The position numbers and the translations under genes were made by a program. 64,000 bases of DNA from Rhizobium jaguaris (GTDB lineage: Bacteria > Pseudomonadota > Alphaproteobacteria > Rhizobiales > Rhizobiaceae): NCBI RefSeq assembly GCF_003627755.1, contig NZ_CP032694.1:4336501-4400500 (forward strand), written 5' to 3'. The notes under the pieces were generated by a model. The model saw nothing but the letters and a program-made list of their open reading frames with translations, did no database searches and was not told the origin of the DNA. Below, in pieces: positions 53,517-63,827 of this stretch. The stretch's first letter is position 1. Each line of letters starts with the position of its first letter.

Positions 53517-55346
53517 TCACCCTTCAAGCTCTTCCCGCAGAATCTCGAGTTCCAACCATTCCTCTTCCATCTTGGTCAGGCCGTCGCGCAGCTTTTCCAT
53601 TTCGGCGGCGAGGCGGTTGAAGCTCGCCGGATCCTTGGCGAAGAGGTTGGGATCGGCCATTTTCCTTTCGCGAGCGGCGATATCAGCCTCGGCCTTCGCC
53701 ATCTCCTTCGGCAGGTTCTCCAAAGCGAATTTCTGCTTGTAGGAGAGCTTGCCCTTGCCCTTCGAAGGCTCGGCAGCCGCTACCGACGTTTCTGCGGCCC
53801 TCGGCTTCTCGGCCGTCTTTTCAGCGCGCCGGCGTTCTTCGATCGCGCCCTTGCGCTGAGCGAGCATGTCGGAATAACCGCCGGCATATTCGATCCAACG
53901 ACCGTCGGGCTCCTCGGGATTGGCTGGAGCGATCGTCGAGGTCACGGTGCGGTCGAGGAAGTCGCGGTCGTGGCTGACGAGGATAACGGTGCCATTGAAG
54001 CCGGCGACAATCTCCTGAAGCAAATCCAGCGTCTCGATATCGAGATCGTTGGTCGGTTCGTCGAGGATCAGGAGATTGGTCGGCCGCGACAGGATGCGGG
54101 CCAGCATCAGCCGGGCGCGCTCACCACCGGAAAGATTCTTGATCGGCGTACGCGCCTGCTCCGGCTGGAAGAGGAACTCCTTCATATAGCCGGTGACATG
54201 CCGTTGCTCGCCATTGACCAGCAGGTTTTCGCCGCGGCCATCGGTCAGATAGTTGGCGAGCGTATCCTCCGGATTAAGGTCTTCGCGCTTCTGGTCGAGC
54301 GTGGCAATCTCCAGATTGGTGCCGAGCTTGACCGTACCGTTGTCCGGCGCCAATTGACCGGTCAACATCTTCAGCAATGTCGTCTTGCCGGCGCCGTTCG
54401 GACCGACAAGGCCGATGCTATCGCCACGATGCACACGGATCGAAAACGGCGCGACGATGAGACGCTCGTCATAAGTTTTGGTGATCTTGTCAGCCTCTAT
54501 CACCAGCTTGCCGCTCTCCTGCGCGTCGGCGGCAGCCGCCTGCACAGTGCCCTGCGGCCCCTTGTGGCCGCGATGGCGCGCGCGCATGTCCTGCAATTCT
54601 CCAAGGCGGCGCATGTTGCGCTTGCGCCGCGCGGTCACGCCGTAGCGCAACCAATGCTCTTCGCGTTCGATCGCCTTGCCGAGCTTGTGCTGTTCCAGCT
54701 CTTCGGCCTCCAGCACTTGGTCGCGCCAGGCTTCGAAAAACGCAAAGCCGCGATCGAGCCGCCGCGACGTGCCGCGATCGAGCCAGACGGTCGCCGTCGA
54801 TACTTTTTCCAGGAAGCGACGGTCGTGCGAGATGAGCACCAGGGCGCTGCGGCTCTTCTGCAGCTCGCCTTCCAGCCATTCGATGGTCGGCAGGTCCAGA
54901 TGGTTGGTCGGCTCGTCCAGCAGCAAGATATCCGGCTCCGGTGCCAGAACGCGGGCCAGAGCCGCGCGGCGGGCCTCACCACCCGAAAGGTTTTTCGGAT
55001 CTTCCTCGCCGGTCAGGCCAAGATGGGAGAGCAGATAGGTGACGCGATAGGGATCGTCGCCCGGTCCGAGCCCGGCTTCGGCATAGGCGGCGACGGTCTT
55101 GTAATCGGCGAAATCCGGTGCCTGTTCAAGATAACGCACCGTCGACGACGGATGGCGGAAGACTTCGCCGGATTGCGCCTCGACGAGACCGGCGGCGATC
55201 TTCAGGAGAGTCGACTTGCCCGAACCATTGCGGCCGACAAGGCAGATCTTGTCGCCCGGCTCCACCTGCAGCCCGGCGCCGGCCAGGAGCGGCGCGCCAC
55301 CGAAGCTCAGGAAGATGTCGTCAAGTTTCAGGATGGGAGGGGCCAA
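53517..55346 (-). CDS. uup: ABC-F family ATPase, Uup-like
   Basis: A 609-residue soluble protein with two tandem ABC ATPase domains and no membrane segments. Walker A motifs are GRNGSGKST (about 37-45) and GPNGAGKTT (about 314-322). Signatures are LSGGEARRAAL and LSGGERARLML, and Walker B regions LLLDEPTNHLDL and LILDEPTNDLDI. A charged C-terminal coiled coil (about 540-605) matches the Uup subgroup, which acts on ribosomes or branched DNA rather than in transport. The stop-start gap to the thiamine diphosphokinase gene is two bases, so they are co-transcribed. Start chosen at MAPPILKLDDIFLSFGG. Confidence 0.92.
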   Translation of the reverse strand: MAPPILKLDDIFLSFGGAPLLAGAGLQVEPGDKICLVGRNGSGKSTLLKIAAGLVEAQSGEVFRHPSSTVRYLEQAPDFADYKTVAAYAEAGLGPGDDPYRVTYLLSHLGLTGEEDPKNLSGGEARRAALARVLAPEPDILLLDEPTNHLDLPTIEWLEGELQKSRSALVLISHDRRFLEKVSTATVWLDRGTSRRLDRGFAFFEAWRDQVLEAEELEQHKLGKAIEREEHWLRYGVTARRKRNMRRLGELQDMRARHRGHKGPQGTVQAAAADAQESGKLVIEADKITKTYDERLIVAPFSIRVHRGDSIGLVGPNGAGKTTLLKMLTGQLAPDNGTVKLGTNLEIATLDQKREDLNPEDTLANYLTDGRGENLLVNGEQRHVTGYMKEFLFQPEQARTPIKNLSGGERARLMLARILSRPTNLLILDEPTNDLDIETLDLLQEIVAGFNGTVILVSHDRDFLDRTVTSTIAPANPEEPDGRWIEYAGGYSDMLAQRKGAIEERRRAEKTAEKPRAAETSVAAAEPSKGKGKLSYKQKFALENLPKEMAKAEADIAARERKMADPNLFAKDPASFNRLAAEMEKLRDGLTKMEEEWLELEILREELEG

Positions 55347-55348
55347 GA

Positions 55349-56002
55349 TCAGACTCCACTGAGATCATAGGGGCGGGCAAGGACGATGGCCCTGCCGCTG
55401 CCGAGCGAAAGGCGCACAGGACCTTCCGCCACATTGGAAATGGTGCGCGATGCGCCAAAGGGCAGATGGAAATCGCGCAAGGGATAGCGGGCGTTGTGAA
55501 TGAAGAGACCCGTCAGATCGCTGAAGCCGAGAATCGAAAACAGCGAGCCGGCCGGCAATGCCAGTTCCAGATCGCCCGGCAGCAGCGGCACGGCCTCTTC
55601 GTCGCCGGAGGTCAGCAGGACGTCAAAACCTTTTTCAGCGAGTTGAATGCCATAGAGCAGATGCTGGATCGCGTGATCAGAACGCTCGCCACCCATGGCC
55701 CCGGCAAGGATCAACCGTTTCGCGCCGCGGTCGATCGCTTCCGATATGGCAATCTCGCCATCCGTCGCCGCCTTTGCCGCCGGATAGGGCTGCTTGGGCA
55801 CATCCGGGAACGCGCCCAGCAGATCCTCCGGCGTCGAGTCGAAATCGCCGACCCAGAGCTCGGGCGCCGCGTTGAGCACCACGGCATGACGCATGCCGCC
55901 ATCCGCTGCGATGAAACGGCTGCCGGCCGTGGCGGCACGCAGCCGGTCCGTCAAGCGAAGCTCGCCGCCGAGAAGGATGGTGAAGGTGGTGGATTGGCTC
56001 AT
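55349..56002 (-). CDS. thiN: Thiamine diphosphokinase
   Basis: A 217-residue enzyme that transfers pyrophosphate from ATP to thiamine to give thiamine diphosphate. Family motifs are FIAADGGMRHA (about 30-40), WVGDFDSTPEDL (50-61), the metal/nucleotide site AKAATDGEIAISEA (76-89) and GAMGGERSDHAI (101-112). The C-terminal beta-domain contains the thiamine-binding region around PAGSLFSILGFSD. It completes a local thiamine theme, since a TPP riboswitch and thiBPQ importer genes start 2.4 kb away on the other strand. Confidence 0.92.
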   Translation of the reverse strand: MSQSTTFTILLGGELRLTDRLRAATAGSRFIAADGGMRHAVVLNAAPELWVGDFDSTPEDLLGAFPDVPKQPYPAAKAATDGEIAISEAIDRGAKRLILAGAMGGERSDHAIQHLLYGIQLAEKGFDVLLTSGDEEAVPLLPGDLELALPAGSLFSILGFSDLTGLFIHNARYPLRDFHLPFGASRTISNVAEGPVRLSLGSGRAIVLARPYDLSGV

Positions 56003-56067
56003 GTGCCAAGCCCATAGCGCAAAGACGCATCACTAGGGAAGAGCGCTGTTTAGCGCCCGACCGGCAT

Positions 56068-56598
56068 TCAGCCGTCGGTGTCCTTGAGACGCGTCTGAAA
56101 AGCATGTTCATAGCCGCCGATAAAACGGTCGAACAACCGCGAAAAGGCCTCGACATCCTCGGCCGACCAATCAGCCACGATGCTCTCGATCAAGGCGAAT
56201 TTCTGCGCTTGGATCTCGGCGAGCAACCTCTGGCCGAGTGCGGTCAGCACAACGATGATGCGGCGCGCATCCGCCTGCGACGCCTTGCGACGCAGCACGC
56301 CGCGGGTGACCATCTCAGCGACGATACGGCTTGCCCGCGACGGATCGATACGCAAGATCTCGGCAATCGTCCCGACCGTGACTTCGCCGGACCCTTCCGC
56401 GCGCCTCACGGTATCGATGACGTCGAGATGCGAAAGCTCCAGGCCCGGCGCGACATTCTGGATGGCAAGCCGGCCGATCATGCGGCGGCCCGTCATCACG
56501 CGCATGCGCGTCATAACTTGCCCGATACGCAACAGGTTTTCATCTTCAGGCAATGGCGAGGCTTCAACTTCTCGTGTGTTCGTTGCTGTTGTCATCAT
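56068..56598 (-). CDS. MarR family transcriptional regulator
   Basis: A 176-residue winged-helix regulator. The DNA-binding region is about 70-115 (EVTVGTIAEILRIDPSRASR, IVAEMVTRGVLRRKASQADA), flanked by dimerisation helices (TRMRVMTGRRMIGRL and SRLFDRFIGGYEHAF). It starts at ATG 56598 or one codon later and is divergent from an MFS exporter gene. Inverted repeats in the shared promoter make it the probable repressor of that exporter, released by the exported or a related aromatic compound. The ligand is unknown. Confidence 0.93.
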   Translation of the reverse strand: MMTTATNTREVEASPLPEDENLLRIGQVMTRMRVMTGRRMIGRLAIQNVAPGLELSHLDVIDTVRRAEGSGEVTVGTIAEILRIDPSRASRIVAEMVTRGVLRRKASQADARRIIVVLTALGQRLLAEIQAQKFALIESIVADWSAEDVEAFSRLFDRFIGGYEHAFQTRLKDTDG

Positions 56599-56634
56599 TC
56601 CAACATATCAGAGACGGAGAAGAATTAAAATATG

Positions 56635-56684
56635 CAAACAGCATTCGTTTGTCATTGACAATTATATGCTGATAGCACATATGT
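56635..56684. promoter_or_regulatory. MarR/MFS divergent promoter with inverted repeats
   Basis: An inverted repeat CAAAC-AGCATTC-GTTTG lies at 56635-56651. It is followed by a good -35 (TTGACA, 56655-56660) and a -10-like ATATGT (56679-56684) for the plus-strand MFS gene. A second imperfect repeat with ATATGC / GCACATAT arms covers the spacer. The arrangement suits MarR repression of the exporter and of its own gene. Confidence 0.55.
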
Positions 56685-56809
56685 TGTCGCGAAACATCCG
56701 CTTTCGAATAATTGCCCGAAAGCGCCATGTTCCGCATTCAGGAACCGGGGCGTTCCCATGCGTTCGATCGAACGCGTAGCGTTCCGGGCAAGCTCGGATT
56801 TCTCGTTCC

Positions 56810-58345
56810 ATGGATATGCAAACTACGCCCGCGCCACTCGTGGCGGACCACCGCCGCAGGCTTATTCTCTTCTTTTTCCTGATGACCGCCATGTTCATGG
56901 CAACACTGGACAACCAGATCGTATCGACGGCGTTGCCAACCATCGTCGGGGAATTTGGGCATCTGGAACGCTTCGGCTGGATCGGCTCCGCTTATCTGCT
57001 CGCTCTGTCCGCCTCCATGCCGGTGTACGGCAAGCTCGGCGACCTCTTCGGCCGCAAATATGTGATGATGGCCGCAATCGCCATCTTCACCATCGGCTCG
57101 ACCGTCTGCGGCCTTGCGATTTCGATGAACACGCTGATCGCCGCCCGCGTCCTGCAGGGCCTTGGCGGTGGCGGCATCCTGGTGTCGATCTTCGCGGTCA
57201 ACGCGGATCTGTTCGAGCCTCGGGAACGCGCCCGCTATCAAAGCTATTCCAGCCTGGTGCTGATGGCCTCCGGCGCCATCGGCCCCGTTCTGGGCGGCAC
57301 GATGAGCGACCTCTTCGGCTGGCGCTCGATCTTCCTCGTCAACGTGCCGATCGGCTTCGTCGTCCTCGCCGGCCTCGCCTTCATGCTGCCTTACCGCAAG
57401 CCGGCCCGCCGGCCGAAAATCGATTACGCCGGCGCGATCCTCCTTGCGCTGACCACCACCAGCATCGTGCTCGCCGCCGACGGCACTGAGCTCTTCGGTT
57501 CGCTGCTCGCGCCGCAATGCCTCGGCATCATCGCTTTTGGCGTGTTGTGTGCGCTGGCCTGGGTCTTCGTCGAACGCCGGGCGTCGGAGCCGATCGTGCC
57601 GCTAACGCTGTTCCGCAACCCGACCTTCGGCCTGCTCCTGATCATTTCGGTCACCAGTGGCGCGGTCGCCATCGGCATGGTCAACTACTTCGCGCTCTTC
57701 CTGCAGACGACCACCGGCCTGTCGCCGTCGATGGCCGGCCTGCTGTTCATCCTGTTGACGGGCGGTATCGTCTGCGGCTCGCTCTCGGCCGGCCGGCTGA
57801 TCTCGATGAGGGGCCGCTACAAGCCCTTCGCCATCGCCAGCGCCGCCTGCAGCACCATTGCTTTCGTCACGCTGGCGCAGGTTCATGCCGGCACGCCGAT
57901 CGTTTTCATCGGCGCCCTGATGCTGCTGCACGGCATCGGCATCGGTCTGGCGCAGCAGGTCCCGGTCATCGGCGTGCAGAACGCCGCCGCCAGCCGTGAC
58001 GTCGGTGCCGCCACCGGCGCCGTGACGCTTTCGCGCATGGGCGGCGCCTCGATCGCCATTTCCATTTACGGCGCCATCATCGCCGCCAAGCTCGGCAATG
58101 TCGGCGTCTCCATTCCCGGCGTCACCAATATCGAGGAACTGACGCCGAAGATGATGGCCGCCTTGCCGGATGCCACGCGCGAAGGCGTTGCCAATGCCTA
58201 TGCCAGCGCCTTCAGTCCGCTGTTCATGACGGCCGCCGCCATCTGCTTCCTCGGCCTGCTGACCTCCATTGCGCTGAGGAATGTGCAACTGCCCAACGCT
58301 GCCAAGAAACTCGACAGCTCGGCCGCCGCCCACGCGGCCGAGTAA
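56810..58345 (+). CDS. MFS transporter, DHA2 (EmrB/QacA-like) drug exporter
   Basis: A 511-residue inner-membrane antiporter with about 14 hydrophobic segments. Conserved motifs are TLDNQIVSTALPTIVGEFG (motif D1 region in TM1), GKLGDLFGRKYVMMAAI (motif A), and RVLQGLGGGGILVSIFAVNA with SGAIGPVLGGTM (antiporter motif C). The N-terminus is cytoplasmic. The gene is divergent from a MarR regulator, a common arrangement for efflux of aromatic or amphipathic toxicants. Start at 56810 (MDMQTT) is chosen, though its ribosome site is weak. Confidence 0.94.
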   Translation: MDMQTTPAPLVADHRRRLILFFFLMTAMFMATLDNQIVSTALPTIVGEFGHLERFGWIGSAYLLALSASMPVYGKLGDLFGRKYVMMAAIAIFTIGSTVCGLAISMNTLIAARVLQGLGGGGILVSIFAVNADLFEPRERARYQSYSSLVLMASGAIGPVLGGTMSDLFGWRSIFLVNVPIGFVVLAGLAFMLPYRKPARRPKIDYAGAILLALTTTSIVLAADGTELFGSLLAPQCLGIIAFGVLCALAWVFVERRASEPIVPLTLFRNPTFGLLLIISVTSGAVAIGMVNYFALFLQTTTGLSPSMAGLLFILLTGGIVCGSLSAGRLISMRGRYKPFAIASAACSTIAFVTLAQVHAGTPIVFIGALMLLHGIGIGLAQQVPVIGVQNAAASRDVGAATGAVTLSRMGGASIAISIYGAIIAAKLGNVGVSIPGVTNIEELTPKMMAALPDATREGVANAYASAFSPLFMTAAAICFLGLLTSIALRNVQLPNAAKKLDSSAAAHAAE

Positions 58346-58418
58346 GACACGAACCCTGCAATCGACAGGGGAATCCCCCCTTGTCATCCTTCCGTCACAG
58401 GACTAAACCTTCCGACGC

Positions 58419-58519
58419 TCTAACGGGGTGCCTTATGTCTTGGAAGACATCTGGCTGAGAGGCCTTCACCAGCCAACCCGCGGAACCTGATCCGGCTAAC
58501 ACCGGCGGAGGGATTAGAC
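58419..58519 (+). promoter_or_regulatory. TPP (THI-box) riboswitch
   Basis: It carries the conserved TPP aptamer elements: ACGGGGTGCC at 58423, the CTGAGA motif at 58455-58460, ACCCGCGGAACCTGATC near 58476-58492, and AACACCGGCGGAGGGA near 58498-58513. It lies 64 bases before the thiB start. Binding of thiamine diphosphate should switch off the thiBPQ importer. No clear terminator follows, so control of translation initiation is likely. Confidence 0.97.
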
Positions 58520-58582
58520 GCGTGACGAAATCATGGCGCCCTTTCCCGCTCGAGACGAAACTAACGAGGAGGAGGCGCTGTC

Positions 58583-59611
58583 ATGCCCAATAGATCGCTG
58601 TTATCACTGTTTGCCGGCCTGGTTCTCGCCGCCGGTGCTACGCTTTTTGCCGCGCACGGCGCCGAAGCCGCTGACAAGACGCTCACGATCTACACCTATG
58701 AAAGCTTCACCGCCGACTGGGGTCCGGGCGCCAAAGTCAAGGCCGCTTTCGAGAAGACCTGCGGCTGCACGGTCAATTACGTCAGCGTCACCGACGGCGT
58801 GGCCCTGCTCTCCCGCCTGAAGCTGGAGGGCGCGGGCACCAAGGCAGACATCGTTCTCGGCCTCGACACCAATCTCGTCGACGAGGCCAAGGACACCGGC
58901 CTGTTCGATGCCAGCGGCATCGACACATCGGGCCTGAAGGTCCCCGGCGATTTCAAGGATGACGTCTTCGTTCCCTACGATTTCGGTCATTTTGCCGTGG
59001 TCTACGACACGCAGGCGATCAAGAACCCTCCGAAGAGCATGAAGGATCTGGTCGAAGGTGATCCGTCACAGAAGATCGTCATCGAGGACCCGCGCACATC
59101 GACGCCGGGCCTCGGGCTGCTGCTCTGGGTCAAGTCCGTCTATGGCGACAAGGCGGCGGATGCCTGGACGAAGCTGAAGGGTCGCATCCTGACCGTGACG
59201 CCCGGCTGGTCGGAAGCCTATGACCTCTTCACCAAGGGTGAGGCACCGATGGTGCTCTCCTATACGACGTCGCCGGCCTATCACATGATCACCGACAAGA
59301 CTGACCGTTATCAGGCAGCAGCCTTCTCCGAGGGCCATTACATCCAGATCGAAGTGGCCGGCCTGATCAAATCCTCGCCGAACAAGGAGCTTGCCCGCGA
59401 CTTCCTGAAGTTCATGGTCTCCCCGGGCTTCCAGGATACGATCCCAACCAACAACTGGATGATGCCGGCCGCGGCCACTTCCGAGCCTCTGCCGGATGCC
59501 TTCAGCAAGCTGGTCGTTCCGTCGAAGACCTTCCTGATGAGCCCCGACGTGGTCGATAAGAACCGCAAGGCCTGGATCGACGAATGGCTGGCGGCCACCA
59601 GCACGAACTGA
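58583..59611 (+). CDS. thiB: Thiamine ABC transporter substrate-binding protein
   Basis: A 342-residue periplasmic binding protein. Signal peptide [20 protein letters not shown] is cleaved near HGAEA. The ThiB/TbpA pattern includes [48 protein letters not shown] and [20 protein letters not shown] ([20 protein letters not shown]). AACGAGGAGGAGGCGCTGTC precedes the ATG. A TPP riboswitch lies directly upstream and the permease gene starts seven bases after the stop, so it is the first gene of thiBPQ and captures thiamine or its phosphates. Confidence 0.95.
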   Translation: MPNRSLLSLFAGLVLAAGATLFAAHGAEAADKTLTIYTYESFTADWGPGAKVKAAFEKTCGCTVNYVSVTDGVALLSRLKLEGAGTKADIVLGLDTNLVDEAKDTGLFDASGIDTSGLKVPGDFKDDVFVPYDFGHFAVVYDTQAIKNPPKSMKDLVEGDPSQKIVIEDPRTSTPGLGLLLWVKSVYGDKAADAWTKLKGRILTVTPGWSEAYDLFTKGEAPMVLSYTTSPAYHMITDKTDRYQAAAFSEGHYIQIEVAGLIKSSPNKELARDFLKFMVSPGFQDTIPTNNWMMPAAATSEPLPDAFSKLVVPSKTFLMSPDVVDKNRKAWIDEWLAATSTN

Positions 59612-59618
59612 CATCGGG

Positions 59619-61262
59619 ATGATACTGACGGCATCCGAGAGAAGACGTGCCATTGCCGGCGGGGCATTCGGTCTCGCCGGCATTGCGCTTTTCATCGGCC
59701 TTGCCATCGTGACCTTGCTTTCGGCCGGCATCGTATCTACCGGCGGCAATCCGCTCACCGATCCCTATCTTCTGCGCGTGCTGCGCTTCACGCTGCTCCA
59801 GGCAACGCTGTCCACCCTTCTTTCCGTTGTCCTCGCAATTCCGGTCGCCCGCGCTCTGGCGCGGCAGCCCCGCTTTCCCGGCCGGCTCTGGCTGATTCGG
59901 CTGATGGCCGTGCCCATGGGCCTGCCGGTGCTGATTGGCGCGCTTGGCCTGCTTGGCATTTGGGGACGCCAGGGCATCTTCAACCAGGCGCTCACGGGCC
60001 TCGGTCTGTCGCAGCCGGTCAGCATCTATGGGCTGACGGGCATCCTGCTGGCGCACGTCTTCTTCAACCTGCCACTGGCGGCCCGTCTGATGCTTGCCGG
60101 GCTGGAACGCGTGCCGGCGGAATATTGGCTGATGGCCGGCGGGCTCGGCATGCGTCCGACCTCTGTCTTCCGCTTTATCGAATGGCCAATGCTGCGCGGC
60201 CTCATCCCCGGCATATCGGGTCTGATCTTCATGCTCTGCGCCACCAGTTTCACGCTGGTGCTGATCCTCGGCGGCGGCCCGGCCGCCACTACGCTCGAGG
60301 TGGCAATTTACCAAGCGCTTCGCTTCGATTTCGACCCCGGCCGCGCCGTGGCCCTGTCCCTGCTGCAAATCATAGTGACCGCCGCCATTCTCGCCGCGAT
60401 GGCTTTACTTCCGGCGCCGGACGATCACGGCCTGACGGCAGGCCGTGCCGTACGGCGGATCGACGGGGCATTGCCCGGCGCCAAATTGATCGATAGCGCA
60501 CTGCTCCTGCTCGCCACTCTGTTCGTCGGCCTGCCGCTCGCCTCGGTGGTCATCACCGGCCTCAAGGCCGATCTTCTCAGGCTTGTCGGCCAGACGATCT
60601 TCCTGCAGGCGATCTTGACAAGCCTCTCAATCGCCCTTGGCGCCGGCATGCTGGCGATCTTGGCCTCCTTCGCCATTATTCGCGCTCGCTCGGTCATATC
60701 GGCCGAACGCCGAAAAGCGCCAGGCTTGCGCGGTCTGGCGATCGCCTTGAGCGGCACCTCCTCTCTGGTCCTGCTGGTGCCGCCGATTGTGCTGGCGACC
60801 GGATGGTTCCTGGCGCTCAGGCTGTTTGGCGATCCAACCCGCTTCGCTGCCCTTCTGATCATCGTCATCAACGCCCTCATGGCGTTGCCCTTCGTCATCC
60901 GCGTCATCGAGCCGGCCTATGCCGTCCATCGCCGTCGCACCGAACGTCTGGCGGCAAGTCTCGGTCTTCAAGGGCTGTCGCGACTGCACCTGATCGACTG
61001 GCCCGGTCTGCGCAAGCCGTTCTTCACTGCTCTCTCCTTTGCCATGGCGCTGTCGCTCGGCGATCTCGGCGCCGTCGCCCTCTTCGGCTCCGACAGCCTG
61101 ATGACGCTGCCCTGGCTGGTCTACAGCAAGCTCGGCAGCTACCGCACCAATGACGCCGACGGGCTTGCATTCATTCTGGGGCTCGTATGTCTTCTCCTGA
61201 CCATCGCCGGCACTGCCGGCCAAGGCGGGCATGAGGATGAAGGCAGACGGAATGACCGATAA
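59619..61262 (+). CDS. thiP: Thiamine ABC transporter permease
   Basis: A 547-residue membrane protein with about 12 segments arranged as two fused permease domains, as usual for ThiP. EAA-like loops occur near residues 165-185 ([20 protein letters not shown]) and 440-460 ([20 protein letters not shown]). The start at 59619 ([15 protein letters not shown]) lies seven bases after the thiB stop. The 3' end overlaps thiQ by 11 bases. It forms the translocation channel for thiamine and needs the ATPase encoded next. Confidence 0.94.
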   Translation: MILTASERRRAIAGGAFGLAGIALFIGLAIVTLLSAGIVSTGGNPLTDPYLLRVLRFTLLQATLSTLLSVVLAIPVARALARQPRFPGRLWLIRLMAVPMGLPVLIGALGLLGIWGRQGIFNQALTGLGLSQPVSIYGLTGILLAHVFFNLPLAARLMLAGLERVPAEYWLMAGGLGMRPTSVFRFIEWPMLRGLIPGISGLIFMLCATSFTLVLILGGGPAATTLEVAIYQALRFDFDPGRAVALSLLQIIVTAAILAAMALLPAPDDHGLTAGRAVRRIDGALPGAKLIDSALLLLATLFVGLPLASVVITGLKADLLRLVGQTIFLQAILTSLSIALGAGMLAILASFAIIRARSVISAERRKAPGLRGLAIALSGTSSLVLLVPPIVLATGWFLALRLFGDPTRFAALLIIVINALMALPFVIRVIEPAYAVHRRRTERLAASLGLQGLSRLHLIDWPGLRKPFFTALSFAMALSLGDLGAVALFGSDSLMTLPWLVYSKLGSYRTNDADGLAFILGLVCLLLTIAGTAGQGGHEDEGRRNDR

Positions 61263-61980
61263 TCAGGGCATGGCGGATCGAGGCATTGCGATGACCGGAG
61301 TCGAACTGCGGCTCGGCACGCATGATTTTCGCTTCGACTGCGACCTGCCGCGGGGCAAGATCATCGCCATCACCGGTCCGTCCGGATCGGGAAAGTCCAC
61401 CTTCCTCAATCTCCTTGCCGGCTTCGAGACACCGGATCATGGTTGCATCATGCTTGCCGGGCGGGATGCGACCAGGCTGCACCCCTCGGAGCGGCCTGTG
61501 TCCCTGGTTTTCCAGGATAACAATCTTTTTGCCCATCTCGATCTCTTCACCAATGTCGGATTGGGTATCAGTCCATCGCTGAAGCTCTCGGCGGACGACC
61601 GGCAAAGGATTTCGGGGGCCTTGGCGCGGGTGGGGCTCGCCGGTTTCGACAGACGTAAACCGGGCACCCTCTCCGGCGGCGAGCGGCAACGCGCCGCCTT
61701 CGCCCGGGCGCTGGTGCGCGACAAGCCGATCCTGCTGCTCGACGAGCCCTTCGCCGCACTTGATCCCGGCCTGCGCTCCGGCATGGCAGAGCTGCTGACC
61801 GCGCTTCACCGCGAGACCGGCAATACGGTGCTGATCGTCTCGCATGATCCGGCCGAAGTCCGGCGCCTCGCCGACCATGCCGTCTTTATCGACGATGGAA
61901 CAATTCGGCTTTCAGCCCCTATCGAACATTTCCTGAAGCAGGACGGCATTCCGGCGCTGACCACATTTTTGCAACATTGA
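61252..61980 (+). CDS. thiQ: Thiamine ABC transporter ATP-binding protein
   Basis: A 242-residue ATPase. Walker A is GPSGSGKST, the Q-loop is [20 protein letters not shown], the signature is [16 protein letters not shown], Walker B is [18 protein letters not shown] and the H-loop [14 protein letters not shown]. The compact size without a TOBE domain and the QDNNLF sequence are typical of ThiQ. The ATG at 61252 overlaps the thiP stop and follows GAAGGCAGACGGA; later ATGs at 61270 and 61291 are also possible. It energises thiamine uptake and is regulated with thiB and thiP by the TPP riboswitch. Confidence 0.95.
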   Translation: MTDNQGMADRGIAMTGVELRLGTHDFRFDCDLPRGKIIAITGPSGSGKSTFLNLLAGFETPDHGCIMLAGRDATRLHPSERPVSLVFQDNNLFAHLDLFTNVGLGISPSLKLSADDRQRISGALARVGLAGFDRRKPGTLSGGERQRAAFARALVRDKPILLLDEPFAALDPGLRSGMAELLTALHRETGNTVLIVSHDPAEVRRLADHAVFIDDGTIRLSAPIEHFLKQDGIPALTTFLQH

Positions 61981-62250
61981 GTGCGCGGCCGCATTTTGGT
62001 CCGTTTTTGCCTTATTTTCGTCGCGGCGGGCGGCTGAAAGTGCAGCGAAATGCTTGCTAAAATACAACGCTGCTACAATTAAACAGAGTCTCGCTATGCA
62101 ACTGCTGCCGAAATCGGCTACAGCAAAAGGCAGAGACCACCCGGGTGAACTCAGGTCCGATCGGGGTGGATGCAACCTTTGACGAAACGCGGTGATGATC
62201 GGCTTAGCCATGATCAACCGCGTTTGGCGGCCGGCCGGCATGGCAGCGAA

Positions 62251-63783
62251 ATGAGTGGGACACAGGCACTGAAGCAGAGCAAGCAGGCAGGACGAAGGAT
62301 CGGCGCGACTGTCGCTGCACGTATGCGCCCTCTCACCCCCGTCCTCATTGCAGCGATGGTGCTCAACGGCTGTCAGTCGGTGCTGGATCAATCCTATCAG
62401 CCGAATGTTTCGCCTTCCGCCAACCCGCAGATCGTTTCCGAAGTGCAGAAGAACGATCCGCGTGCGCAGATGGGCGCCCGCGAACATCCGCGCATCCTTG
62501 CAAGCTATGGCGGCGAGTACAAGGACGCCAGGACCGAGCGGCTGGTGGCCCGCATCGCCGGTGCACTGACCAGCGTGTCGGAAAATCCGCAGCAGTCCTA
62601 CCGCATCACCATTCTGAATTCGCCATCGATCAACGCCTTCGCGCTGCCTGGCGGCTATCTCTACGTCACCCGCGGTCTGTTGGCGCTCGCCAACGACGCC
62701 TCGGAAGTCGCCGCCGTGCTGTCGCACGAGATGGCGCACGTCACCGCCAATCATGGCATCGAGCGGCAAAAGCGTGAGGAAGCTGAAGTCATAGCCAGCC
62801 GCGTCGTCTCGGAAGTTCTGTCGAGCGATCTTGCCGGTAAGCAGGCACTCGCGCGTGGCAAGCTGCGTCTTGCCGCCTTTTCCCGCCAGCAGGAGCTGCA
62901 AGCCGACGAGATCGGTATCCGCACGCTCGGCCAGGCCGGCTACGACCCCTATGCTGCAGCCCGCTTCCTCAATGCGATGGAAGACTACAGCCATTTCATG
63001 ACGGCCAATTCCGACGCCGACCAGAGCCTCGACTTCCTATCGAGCCATCCGAGCACGCCGCAGCGCATCGACCTTGCCAAGATGCATGCCCGCGAATTCG
63101 GCGAAGAGGGTAAGGTCGGCGATACCGGCCGCGATTACTACCTCAACGGTATCGACGGCCTGCTTTACGGCGACAGCCCGGAAGAAGGCTACGTGCGTGG
63201 CCAGACCTTCCTGCACGGCGGCCTCGGCATCCGCTTCGACGTGCCGCCCGACTTTCACATCGACAACAAGGTTGAGGCGGTCATGGCGACCGGCCCCGGC
63301 GACATCGCCGTTCGCTTCGATGGCGTTGCCGACAGCCAGAACCAGAATTTGATGAATTATATCTCCAGCGGCTGGGTCACCGGCCTCGATCCCTCGACTA
63401 TCAGGTCGATCACCGTCAATGGCATGGACGCGGCAACCGCGCGTGCCTCGGCCGATCGCTGGGATTTCGACGTCACGGTTATCCGCGACCGCTCACAGAT
63501 CTTCCGTTTCCTGACAGCCGTGCCGAAAGGCAACATTACCGCGCTGGAGCAGACGGCCGACGTGCTTCGCTCGAGCTTCCGGCACATGACGCCGGAGGAA
63601 GCCTCATCGCTGAAGCCGCTGCGCGTGCGCGTCGTCACCGTCAAGGCGGGCGACAACATCACCACGCTCGCCGCCCGGATGATGGGCACCGACCGCAAGC
63701 TCGACCTGTTCAAGCTGATCAACGCCTTGCCGACGGGCGCAACGGTTGCACCCGGCGACAAGGTCAAGATAATTTCGGAATAG
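62251..63783 (+). CDS. M48 family metalloprotease, predicted lipoprotein
   Basis: About 510 residues from ATG 62251. Starts at 62170 and 62323 are also open, none with a strong ribosome site. The latter would begin MRPLTPVLIAAMVLNGCQSV, a short lipoprotein signal with lipobox LNGC, and may be the true one. The zinc motif is HEMAH in LSHEMAHVTANHGIERQKRE, with the third ligand Glu in RQQELQADEIGIRTLGQAGY, as in BepA/YggG proteases. The C-terminal part ends in a LysM-like segment (VTVKAGDNITTLAARMMGTD...APGDKVKIIS) for peptidoglycan attachment. It probably acts in outer-membrane protein quality control. It is convergent with the rpoH-like gene. Confidence 0.9.
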   Translation: MSGTQALKQSKQAGRRIGATVAARMRPLTPVLIAAMVLNGCQSVLDQSYQPNVSPSANPQIVSEVQKNDPRAQMGAREHPRILASYGGEYKDARTERLVARIAGALTSVSENPQQSYRITILNSPSINAFALPGGYLYVTRGLLALANDASEVAAVLSHEMAHVTANHGIERQKREEAEVIASRVVSEVLSSDLAGKQALARGKLRLAAFSRQQELQADEIGIRTLGQAGYDPYAAARFLNAMEDYSHFMTANSDADQSLDFLSSHPSTPQRIDLAKMHAREFGEEGKVGDTGRDYYLNGIDGLLYGDSPEEGYVRGQTFLHGGLGIRFDVPPDFHIDNKVEAVMATGPGDIAVRFDGVADSQNQNLMNYISSGWVTGLDPSTIRSITVNGMDAATARASADRWDFDVTVIRDRSQIFRFLTAVPKGNITALEQTADVLRSSFRHMTPEEASSLKPLRVRVVTVKAGDNITTLAARMMGTDRKLDLFKLINALPTGATVAPGDKVKIISE

Positions 63784-63827
63784 ACGGCTTTTCACCTTCC
63801 CCGATTGGCGAGGAGGAATTCTCCGCT

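Noticed and set aside
53505..55370. Very long open frame (over 600 codons) on the plus strand opposite the ABC-F gene
   Set aside because: It is an antisense shadow caused by high third-position GC. The minus strand shows intact Walker and signature motifs and the plus-strand product has no recognisable family.
58346..58582. Terminator for the MFS gene followed by a thi promoter
   Set aside because: The stretch CAATCGACAGGGGAATCCCC has only a weak stem and the promoter is not clearly readable. Only the TPP aptamer is supported.
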